Source of the DNA: Halobellus sp. MBLA0158
GTDB lineage: Archaea > Halobacteriota > Halobacteria > Halobacteriales > Haloferacaceae
Direction of reading: 5' to 3'
Assembly: GCF_041477585.1 (NCBI RefSeq)
Contig: NZ_JBGNYA010000001.1
Coordinates: 2,232,001-2,296,000, forward strand
DNA length: 64,000 bases
A program made the position numbers and the translations under genes. Positions 50,389 to 57,373 of the stretch are shown piece by piece. The number at the start of each line of letters is the position of its first letter. The stretch's first letter is position 1. The notes under the pieces are model-generated. The model saw only the letters and a program-made list of their open reading frames with translations, had not been told where the DNA came from and did no database searches.

Positions 50389-51177
50389 TCACAGGTCCGC
50401 GCCGGTGTAGATCTCGATCTCGGCGTTGTTGGCCGAGCGGATCACGGCCTCGATGAGTTCCTCTTCGATGGCCGAACTGCGCCAGTTGTTGGCCGGCCCG
50501 GAGATGCTGATCGCGCCGGCGACGTCGCCGTCGTCGTGGATCACGGGCGCGCCGATCCCCTTGTTGCCGTGGACGACCTCCTCGTTGTTGACGGCGTACC
50601 GCTGTTCGCGGATCCGTTCGAGTTCGTCGTAGAGCGTCTCCTCGTCGGTGATCGTATGCGAGGTGTAGGACGGCAGGCCCTCCTCGTCGATGATCGCCGC
50701 GACCTCCTCTTCCGGCATATGCGCCATAATCGCCTTCCCCGCCGCCGTGCAGTGCATATGCGTCTGCGGCTCGTCCCGCTTTTCGACGTGGATCTGCTTG
50801 CCGACCGCCTCCTCGCCGAAGGTCTCGTGGAGGATCAGCAGCTTGCCGTTGTACTCCGTCGCGAGGTGGGCGACCGCGTCGTGCTTGTGCGCCAGTTTGT
50901 CCACCTCGTCCTTCCCCGCGCGGTAGAGGGAGGTCTGATTCCGGACGCGCTCGCTGAACGGGATGAACTCCATCCCCAGCAGGTAGCGGTCGCCCTCCTG
51001 CTGGACGAACCCGCGCCGCTTGAGGGTCGTCAGGTGGGTGTGGACGGTGCCGGGCGCGAGATCGACGGCGTCGGCGATCTCCGAGACCGTCGTGTCGCCG
51101 CGCTCCGCGATGCACCGCAGGATGTCGAAGGTCTTGTCGACCGCCTTGATCCGTCGTCCGCCGTGTTCGGCCGCCAT
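50389..51177 (-). CDS. IclR-family transcriptional regulator (2)
   Basis: 262 residues. Winged helix at about 8-75 (KAVDKTFDILRCIAERGDTT, then AVDLAPGTVHTHLTTLKRRGF) and the IclR effector domain with MHCTAAGKAIMAHMPEEEV and RYAVNNEEVVHGNKGIGAPV. The TATA-like AAATTTATT lies 30 bases before the ATG. It is flanked by GMC gene 1 and an SDR gene, with GMC gene 2 and an aldehyde dehydrogenase nearby, so it most likely controls the alcohol-oxidising half of the island. Candidate sites are the inverted repeats at 50059-50074 and 54319-54335. Confidence 0.9.
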   Translation of the reverse strand: MAAEHGGRRIKAVDKTFDILRCIAERGDTTVSEIADAVDLAPGTVHTHLTTLKRRGFVQQEGDRYLLGMEFIPFSERVRNQTSLYRAGKDEVDKLAHKHDAVAHLATEYNGKLLILHETFGEEAVGKQIHVEKRDEPQTHMHCTAAGKAIMAHMPEEEVAAIIDEEGLPSYTSHTITDEETLYDELERIREQRYAVNNEEVVHGNKGIGAPVIHDDGDVAGAISISGPANNWRSSAIEEELIEAVIRSANNAEIEIYTGADL

Positions 51178-51325
51178 AGTGGTTCGTGATAGCTCTGTGA
51201 GAATAAATTTGTTGTGATCAAACCGGAGTGATACCGTCCGAGAGGGCGCCGTCGCTGGGAGGCAACCGATCCAAAGAACCGCGGCGCTCGCGACGCCGTT
51301 CGGGAGCCGCTCAGTTCGAGATCGC

Positions 51326-52036
51326 TCAGTTCGAGGCGCTCGGCGTGAGCTGGCCGCCGCCGTCGACCTCGACGAGCGTGCCCGTGACGAACGAGGAGAT
51401 CTCCGTCGAGAGGTACAGCACCGTCTTGGCGACGTCTTCGGCCTGGATGCCGCGGCCCATCGGCGAGTCGGGGCCGCCGCCGGGACAGACCGCGTTGGCC
51501 CTGACGTCGGGGCCGAGGTCCCGCGCGAGGTGCTTCGAGAGCCCGATGACGCCCCACTTCGAGGCCGTGTAGTTGGCGTTGCCGTTCAGGGTGACGTTGC
51601 GGCCCGCCATCGAGGAGATGTTGACGATCCGGCCGTTGCCGTGTTCGAGCATCTTCGGGACCGCGGAGTACGAGCAGTTGAACGTCCCGTCGAGGTTGAG
51701 CGAGACGACGCGCCGCCACTCCTCGGGCGAGAGGTCGGTGAACGTCCCGCCGCCGCCGCCGCCGGCGTTGTTGACGAGGACTTCGAGGCTCCCGTACCGA
51801 TCGCAGGTCTGTTCGACCAGGGCGTCGGTGTGGTCGACGTCGGTCACGTCGCACTCGACGACCATCGCCTCGCCGCCGTCGTCGCGGATGCCCGCCGCCA
51901 CGTCTTCGGCCTTCTCCATCTGGACATCCGCGAGGACGACGTTCGCGCCCGCCTCCGCCAGCAGTTCCGCGATCGCTTTGCCGAAGCCCTGTGCCGCGCC
52001 GGTGACGATAGCCGTCTCTCCGTCTAGATCGTACAT
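51326..52036 (-). CDS. Short-chain dehydrogenase/reductase (SDR)
   Basis: 236 residues, classical SDR. Coenzyme loop VTGAAQGFGKA, acidic residue after the second strand (VLADVQ, NAD-preferring), NNAGG, catalytic Ser in IVNISSMAGR and YxxxK as YTASK. The C-terminal GTLVEVDGGGQLTP is typical. It reduces or oxidises a carbonyl/hydroxyl group, probably in the pathway controlled by the adjacent IclR gene upstream of which it lies in the same direction. The substrate cannot be read. Confidence 0.9.
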   Translation of the reverse strand: MYDLDGETAIVTGAAQGFGKAIAELLAEAGANVVLADVQMEKAEDVAAGIRDDGGEAMVVECDVTDVDHTDALVEQTCDRYGSLEVLVNNAGGGGGGTFTDLSPEEWRRVVSLNLDGTFNCSYSAVPKMLEHGNGRIVNISSMAGRNVTLNGNANYTASKWGVIGLSKHLARDLGPDVRANAVCPGGGPDSPMGRGIQAEDVAKTVLYLSTEISSFVTGTLVEVDGGGQLTPSASN

Positions 52037-52094
52037 ACCTCGTCGACTCCGCGGGAGGTTATTAAATTTATGTTAAGGATAGGGCCCGGCGGGA

Positions 52095-52544
52095 CTACAG
52101 TTGGTCCATCCGGGTGACGACGGGACAGTCGACGTTCAGGAGGACCTTCTGGGTCGTGTTGCCGAAGAGGGCCTTGCCGGTAGGCGAACGGCGGCGACCG
52201 CCGATGACGAGGAACCGGGGATCCTCGCGTCCGGCCTCGGTGATGATCTCCTCGGCGGCGTCGCCGATGCGGCCGCGGGGGTCGAGCCGCTCCGTGTCGA
52301 GGTCCTCGACGGTTTCCAACACGAGCTTTCTGGCGAAGCGCTCGGCGCTTTCGACCTCGTCGTTGAGCGAGAAGTCCTGGAACTCGGGGATGTCGCGGAT
52401 CGACTGGCGGTGCTCGTCGTACTCCTCGGTCGGGATGACGTGCAGGACCGCGAGCGAGTCGTCGTAGGTCGTCGCGAGGTTGTGGGCGATCTCGATGACG
52501 CGCTTCGAACGCTCGCTTTCGTCGACGGCGGCGAGTATGGTCAT
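52095..52544 (-). CDS. Universal stress protein (UspA family)
   Basis: 149 residues, single Usp domain. N-terminal TILAAVDESERSKRVIEIA and the C-terminal ATP-binding loop GGRRRSPTGKALFGNTTQKVLLNVDCPV (G-2x-G-9x-G-S/T type, located at residues 115-142). It binds nucleotide and is linked to stress adaptation. A TATA-like ATTTTATC lies 29 bases before the ATG. Haloarchaeal genomes carry dozens of such genes, often near transporters or catabolic genes. Confidence 0.9.
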   Translation of the reverse strand: MTILAAVDESERSKRVIEIAHNLATTYDDSLAVLHVIPTEEYDEHRQSIRDIPEFQDFSLNDEVESAERFARKLVLETVEDLDTERLDPRGRIGDAAEEIITEAGREDPRFLVIGGRRRSPTGKALFGNTTQKVLLNVDCPVVTRMDQL

Positions 52545-52721
52545 CTCGACCGCGTGTTCAGCCCCGAGTGATAAAATAGTATCCTTCGGTGCGGCGACGG
52601 CGATCGACGGCGGGAGCGGAAAGCGGCGACAGAGCGGGACGTTCGAGCGGAGACCGGAGAACGAGCGGCGGGGAGTGAACCGGAAGTGGCCGAGAGACGC
52701 GGAAGCCGGTCGGGGCCGGAC

Positions 52722-54245
52722 TCAGTCGAGCCCGCGGATCATATCGGAGGCCTTCTCGGCGATGGCGATGGTCGGCGCGTTCGTGTTGCCCGTCGTGATC
52801 CGGGGCATAATCGAGGCGTCGACGACCCGGAGGTCGTTCAGGCCGTGGACGCGCAGGCGCTCGTCGACGACGGCCATCTCGTCGTCGCCCATCTTGCACG
52901 TCCCGACCGGGTGGTAGATCGTCTGGACCGTCTCGCGGACGTGCTCGCGGAGGTCCTCGTCGCTCTCGACCTCGCCCTCGGGCCAGACCTCCTCGCCGCG
53001 GTACTCGTCGAGCGCGCTGGCGTGGGCGATCTCCCGGGTGCGCTTGACGCCCTCGACGAGCTTGTCGAGGTCCTCCTCGTGGGCGAGGTAGTTCGGATCG
53101 ATGACCGGCTCGTCGAACGGGTCGTCGGAGGCGAGGGAGATCCGGCCGCGGCTCTTGGGGTGCAAGAGCGTGGTGCTCGGCGTGAGCCCGTCGCCCTCGG
53201 GGTTGTCGAAGCCGTGGTTCATAAAGTAGACGCGGGCGAGGAAGTACTGGAGGTCCGGCGCCGGGAGGTCCGAGTCGGTCCGCTCGAAGCCGGTGACCTG
53301 ACAGAGGACCTCGCCGGGCTCGATCTCGGGGTCGCCCTGGAGTTCGTACGCCGAGGAGGCGACGAGGTGGTCCTGGAGGTTGCGGCCGACACCCGGGAGG
53401 TCGTGCTTCACGTCGATGCCGTGGTCTTCGAGGTGGTCGGCGGGGCCGACGCCCGACAGCAGGAGGAGCTGGACGGAGTCGATCGCGCCCGCCGAGAGGA
53501 TGACCTCCTCGTCGGCCTCGGCGGTGTACGACGAGCCGTCCTGGACGTAGGTGACGCCCGCGGCGGTGTCGCCGTCGAACTCGATCTGGGTGACGCGGGC
53601 GCCCGTTTGGGCCGTGAGGTTCTCCCGGTCCAAGACCGGGTGGAGGTACGCGACGGCCGTGCTCTGGCGCTCGCCGTCCTCGACGGTGAGCGGGAGGGGG
53701 CCCATTCCCTCCTGCTGGCCGGCGTTGACGTCCTCGTTGCGGTCGAAGCCGACCTCGACGGCGGCGTCGATCAGCGCGTTCGTGACGTCGCCGTAGGGGT
53801 GCTCCTGCTCGACGCGGAGCGGGCCGCCCTCGCCGTGGTGGGCTGACTCGCCGCTCTCGTGGTCCTCCATCCGCTTGAAGTACGGCAGCATCTCGTCCCA
53901 GCTCCAGCCGTCGTTGCCGAGGTCGGCCCACCGGTCGTAGTCGTGGGGGTTCCCCCGGACGTACATCATCGCGTTGATCGCCGAGGAGCCGCCGAGGGTC
54001 TTGCCGCGCGGCCAATACTCCTCGCGGCCGTTGAGCCCCTCCTGGGGGACCGTCGAGTAGTCCCAGTCCACCTCCGACTTCATCAAGTGGGGGAACATCG
54101 TGGGGTTGTGGATCGCCTCTTTCTCGTCCGGTTCGCCCGCTTCCAGCAGCAGTACGTCGGCGTCCTCGTCGGCCGAGAGTCGGTTCGCCAGCACGCAGCC
54201 GGCGGACCCGGCGCCGACGACGACGTAGTCGTACGTGTTCGGCAT
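52722..54245 (-). CDS. GMC-family FAD-dependent oxidoreductase (2)
   Basis: 507 residues. FAD motif YVVVGAGSAGCVLANRL, GMC signature PRGKTLGGSSAINAMMYVRGN and second signature SAGAIDSVQLLLLSGVGP; active-site residues in IYHPVGTCKMG and TGNTNAPTIAIAEKAS. It is closer to choline/aliphatic-alcohol dehydrogenases than GMC 1 appears to be, but the substrate is open. It is divergent from an aldehyde dehydrogenase gene across a 123-base spacer, a classic alcohol-to-acid pair. The TATA-like ATTATGTATC lies about 29 bases before the ATG. Confidence 0.9.
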   Translation of the reverse strand: MPNTYDYVVVGAGSAGCVLANRLSADEDADVLLLEAGEPDEKEAIHNPTMFPHLMKSEVDWDYSTVPQEGLNGREEYWPRGKTLGGSSAINAMMYVRGNPHDYDRWADLGNDGWSWDEMLPYFKRMEDHESGESAHHGEGGPLRVEQEHPYGDVTNALIDAAVEVGFDRNEDVNAGQQEGMGPLPLTVEDGERQSTAVAYLHPVLDRENLTAQTGARVTQIEFDGDTAAGVTYVQDGSSYTAEADEEVILSAGAIDSVQLLLLSGVGPADHLEDHGIDVKHDLPGVGRNLQDHLVASSAYELQGDPEIEPGEVLCQVTGFERTDSDLPAPDLQYFLARVYFMNHGFDNPEGDGLTPSTTLLHPKSRGRISLASDDPFDEPVIDPNYLAHEEDLDKLVEGVKRTREIAHASALDEYRGEEVWPEGEVESDEDLREHVRETVQTIYHPVGTCKMGDDEMAVVDERLRVHGLNDLRVVDASIMPRITTGNTNAPTIAIAEKASDMIRGLD

Positions 54246-54318
54246 GAAACATCAGGCCGGTCGGAACGATACATAATGAATTTTTTGAATGATATCGAGC
54301 TGTCACGAAAGCGGCGAT

Positions 54319-54335
54319 TTGTTCCTCACGAACAA
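54319..54335. promoter_or_regulatory. Inverted repeat in the GMC 2 / aldehyde dehydrogenase divergent promoter
   Basis: TTGTTC and GAACAA (perfect 6 bp) around CTCAC, directly before the TATA-like CAATTAAG of the aldehyde dehydrogenase gene. GTTC-N5-GAAC spacing resembles known IclR-type sites, and an IclR gene lies 3 kb away. Confidence 0.45.
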
Positions 54336-54368
54336 CAATTAAGTTTTGAACACCGATATCTTCCCCCG

Positions 54369-55886
54369 ATGTCTAGCGCCAGCGACGACGTCAGCCAGTC
54401 GAAGGAGACGATTCTCTCTCGGCACCGCGAGGCCGCCGCGGAGGTCGTCCCCGACCACACGCAAATGTACATCGGCGGCGAGTGGCAGGCGGCCGCGAGC
54501 GGCGAGACGTTCGACACGCTCGATCCGACGACCGGCGAGGTACTCGCGTCGGTCGCGCGGGGCGGCGCCGAGGACGTCGACCGCGCCGTCGAGGCCGCCT
54601 GGGAGGCCTTCGACGAGGAGTGGGCCGACACGACAGAGAGCGAGCGACAGGCGGTCCTCCTGGAGATCGCCGACCGCGTCGAGGAACACGCCGAGGAGCT
54701 CGCGAAACTGGAGACCCTCGACAACGGCAAGACGCTGATGGAGGCCCGGATCGATATGGGCTCGACCGCCGAGCAGTTCCGCTACTTCGCCGGCGCGATT
54801 GAGATCGACCGCGGCCAGACCGAGTCCGGCGACGGCTACCACGGCCAGGTGATCAAAGAGCCCTACGGCGTCGTCGGCCAGATCATCCCGTGGAACTTCC
54901 CGCTGACGATGGCGTCCTGGAAGCTCGCGCCGGCGCTGGCGGCGGGCAACTGCTCGGTCATCAAGCCGGCCGAGCAGACGCCGCTGTCCCTCCTCCGCCT
55001 GATGGAGATCGTCGGCGACGTGGTGCCCGACGGCGTCGTCAACGTCGTGACCGGCTACGGCGAGGAGGCGGGCGAGCCGATCTCGACCCACGAGGACGTC
55101 CGCAAGATCGCGTTCACCGGGTCGACGACGGTCGGCAAGCAGATCATGCGGAACGCCGCCGACACCGTCACCGACGTCACGCTCGAACTGGGCGGCAAGA
55201 GCCCGATCGTCGTCCACGAGGACGCCGACCCCCACGAGGCGGTCGAGACCATCGCCTTCGCCATCTTCGCCAACACCGGCGAGTGCTGTGAGGCCGGCTC
55301 GCGGCTGTTCGTCCACGAGGACGTCGCCGACGCGGTGCTGGAGGGCCTCCAGGGCGCCGCCGAGGGAATGACCGTCGGCGACCCCCTCGACGAGGAGACC
55401 GACCTCGGACCGAAGGTCTCCCGCGAGCAGGTCGAGCGGACGATGGAGTACCTAGAGAGCGCCAAAGAGGGCGGCGCGGAGTTCCTCGCGGGCGGCGACG
55501 CGCCCGACGACGAGGCGCTCGAAGACGGCTGCTTCGTCGCGCCGACGCTGGTCGAGGGCCTCGACCACGACCACGAGGCCGTCCAGGAGGAGATCTTCGG
55601 CCCCGTCCTGGAGGTCTTCCGCTGGGAGGACTACGACGAGATGATCGAACTCGCGAACGACGTCGACTACGGCCTCGCCGGCGGCGTCATCACGAACGAC
55701 ATCGAGAAGGCCGACCGCACGGCCCGGGACATCGAAGCGGGGTACATCTGGGTCAACACCTGGCACGAGATGTCGCCCGGCCTCCCCTACGGCGGCTACA
55801 AGCAGTCAGGCATCGGCCGCGAGATGTCGGTCGACACCCTGGACCACTACACGCAGACGAAAAGTATCAAGTACGGGCTCGACTGA
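54369..55886 (+). CDS. Aldehyde dehydrogenase (2)
   Basis: 505 residues from MSSASDDVSQSKETI; the ATG is 28 bases after the TATA-like box, which rules out the long in-frame upstream extension. Motifs: IIPWNFPLTMASWKLAPAL, VIKPAEQTPLSLLRL, FTGSTTVGKQIM, LELGGKSPIVV and the catalytic FANTGECCEAGSR, where Glu replaces the usual Gln. C-terminal PYGGYKQSGIGREM. It should oxidise the aldehyde made by the divergent GMC enzyme. The first ten bases after its stop begin a palindromic repeat remnant. Confidence 0.92.
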   Translation: MSSASDDVSQSKETILSRHREAAAEVVPDHTQMYIGGEWQAAASGETFDTLDPTTGEVLASVARGGAEDVDRAVEAAWEAFDEEWADTTESERQAVLLEIADRVEEHAEELAKLETLDNGKTLMEARIDMGSTAEQFRYFAGAIEIDRGQTESGDGYHGQVIKEPYGVVGQIIPWNFPLTMASWKLAPALAAGNCSVIKPAEQTPLSLLRLMEIVGDVVPDGVVNVVTGYGEEAGEPISTHEDVRKIAFTGSTTVGKQIMRNAADTVTDVTLELGGKSPIVVHEDADPHEAVETIAFAIFANTGECCEAGSRLFVHEDVADAVLEGLQGAAEGMTVGDPLDEETDLGPKVSREQVERTMEYLESAKEGGAEFLAGGDAPDDEALEDGCFVAPTLVEGLDHDHEAVQEEIFGPVLEVFRWEDYDEMIELANDVDYGLAGGVITNDIEKADRTARDIEAGYIWVNTWHEMSPGLPYGGYKQSGIGREMSVDTLDHYTQTKSIKYGLD

Positions 55887-55932
55887 TAGTGATTTGGGGC
55901 CGCACTGCGTCACGGTACCAGACACCACTATC
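55886..55932. repeat. Palindromic intergenic element, copy 3 (internally shortened)
   Basis: Begins at the stop codon with ATAGTGATT and ends with CACTATC, the same outer ends as the intact copy near 8.8 kb, but the inner hairpin arms are missing (47 instead of 82 bases). The outer GATAGTG / CACTATC pair is still perfect. Confidence 0.4.
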
Positions 55933-56064
55933 GTCACCACAAAACGAGCCATAGCGGATCACGGTCGCAGTCGCCAGCCCCACCTGTGCGGCGGTACCGC
56001 GGCCGCGACGCGCGGACCTCGGCACCGTCGTCATCTCCCTTCCGCCGTCCGAACGAGAGCCTCG

Positions 56065-56088
56065 GACCCGCGGGTCAAATTTTATATA
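56065..56088 (+). promoter_or_regulatory. Promoter of the second UGSC-partner gene
   Basis: A perfect 12-bp palindrome GACCCGCGGGTC (56065-56076) directly precedes the TATA-like TTTTATATA (56080-56088). The first ATG downstream is 26 bases from the TATA centre and opens a short frame; the partner gene begins 150 bases from the box. Confidence 0.5.
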
Positions 56089-56109
56089 CCGAATCGATCA
56101 TCAACGATT

Positions 56110-56220
56110 ATGGCCCTCGTCGTCCCGCCGACGGCATCCGGTCGATCCCCGCCGCGCGGGAGAGACGCGCCGCCGAGGCGTCCCTCCGGACTCCCGACGG
56201 CGCCGCTTCGGGGTCGCTAG
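56110..56220 (+). CDS. Possible 36-residue leader ORF or UGSC-gene remnant
   Basis: Frame beginning MALVVPPTASG at the ideal leaderless distance from the TATA-like box, ending 15 bases before partner gene B. Its first residues resemble the UGSC protein start (MGLITPGSDTE), and it occupies the place the UGSC gene has in front of partner gene A. The rest, rich in Pro and Arg, does not match, so it may be a remnant after deletion, a leader peptide or chance. Confidence 0.3.
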   Translation: MALVVPPTASGRSPPRGRDAPPRRPSGLPTAPLRGR

Positions 56221-56235
56221 GAAACAGGAAAACCA

Positions 56236-57333
56236 ATGTCCGAAAACTCACAGACGCCGCAGTCGTACGACGAGACGTACCGATCGCTCTACGAGGAGGG
56301 AATGACGGACGGGCTCCCGGTGGTCCCCCCGACCGAGGAGCGCGTCGAGGAGATGCTCCGCGGGATCGACCGCCCCCGCGACGACGTCGTCGGTCGCCTC
56401 GGCAACAACGAAAATCCCCTGACCGTCGAGGACCTCGCCGCCAACGCGGTGATGGCGGGCTGTGTGCCGCCGTATATGCCGGTGCTCGAAGCCGGCGCGC
56501 GGGCCCTCGCGGACCCCGAGTCGAACTCGATCCAGTTCTCCGTGAGCACGGGCTCGTGGGCCTACCAGTGGATCGTCAACGGGCCCGTACGCCAGAAATT
56601 GAACATCGAGAGCGGGTCGGGCGCGTTCGGCCCGAACTTCCACGCGAACCAGACCATCTCGCGGGCGCTCGGCATCGCCTACCGCAACACGGCGAAGATA
56701 TACCCCGGCGAGAAGGATATGGGCGTGATGGGCAATCCCGGGAAGTTCTACCTCCTCGCGGGCGAAAACGAGGAGGCCAGCCCCTGGGAGCCCTACCACG
56801 TCACCCACGGCTACGAGGAGGACGACAGCACCGTCACGCTGTCGGGCCCCAACGGCTGGGTGCAGTGGCTGCCCGACGAGAACAGCCCCGAGAGCGTCCT
56901 GCGCGGGATGATCAAGAACACCCCGCGCGCGATGCGGTCGCGCTCGGGGGAGGACCTCAACGCGACGATCACCCACGCGATCAACCCCTACAACGCCGAG
57001 GAGTTAGAGCGGGCCGACCTGAGCAAGGACCAGATCAAGCGGTACCTCGTCGAGAACTCCGACGTCCGGACGGAGGCGCGACCCGATCCGTTGTCCACGT
57101 CGGCGACGTTCGAAGACACAGACATACCGAACCGACAGATATCACAGTACGGTGATGTTAATTCAGTGAAGATCACTTCGATCGGAGGTCCAGGCCGAGT
57201 AAACGCGATTATCGGAATGTCCATTGGCGGACCGGTAACGAAAAAGATCCGATTTCCGAATAACTGGGAATCGCTCGTCGAGGAGTACGAGTTCGAGCGG
57301 AACTGGGTGCCGACCGAGGGCTTCTACGAGTAG
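56236..57333 (+). CDS. Conserved UGSC-partner protein B, function unknown
   Basis: 365 residues, paralogue of partner A with only scattered changes over the first 270 residues (DGLPVVPPT, NAVMAGCVPPYMPV, SGSGAFGPNFHANQT, MGVMGNPGKFYLL). The linker around residues 280-300 differs, and the last third returns to near identity (GGPGRVNAIIGMSIGGPVTKKIRFP). Codons in that last part (about 57.1-57.29 kb) are AT-rich at third positions, unlike the rest and unlike partner A. No intact UGSC gene stands before it. Function not recognised; it lies downstream of the aldehyde dehydrogenase in the same direction. Confidence 0.7.
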   Translation: MSENSQTPQSYDETYRSLYEEGMTDGLPVVPPTEERVEEMLRGIDRPRDDVVGRLGNNENPLTVEDLAANAVMAGCVPPYMPVLEAGARALADPESNSIQFSVSTGSWAYQWIVNGPVRQKLNIESGSGAFGPNFHANQTISRALGIAYRNTAKIYPGEKDMGVMGNPGKFYLLAGENEEASPWEPYHVTHGYEEDDSTVTLSGPNGWVQWLPDENSPESVLRGMIKNTPRAMRSRSGEDLNATITHAINPYNAEELERADLSKDQIKRYLVENSDVRTEARPDPLSTSATFEDTDIPNRQISQYGDVNSVKITSIGGPGRVNAIIGMSIGGPVTKKIRFPNNWESLVEEYEFERNWVPTEGFYE

Positions 57334-57373
57334 CCCGCGCGCCGCCGCCGCGCCCCGAGCGTGACCGGGCCGG

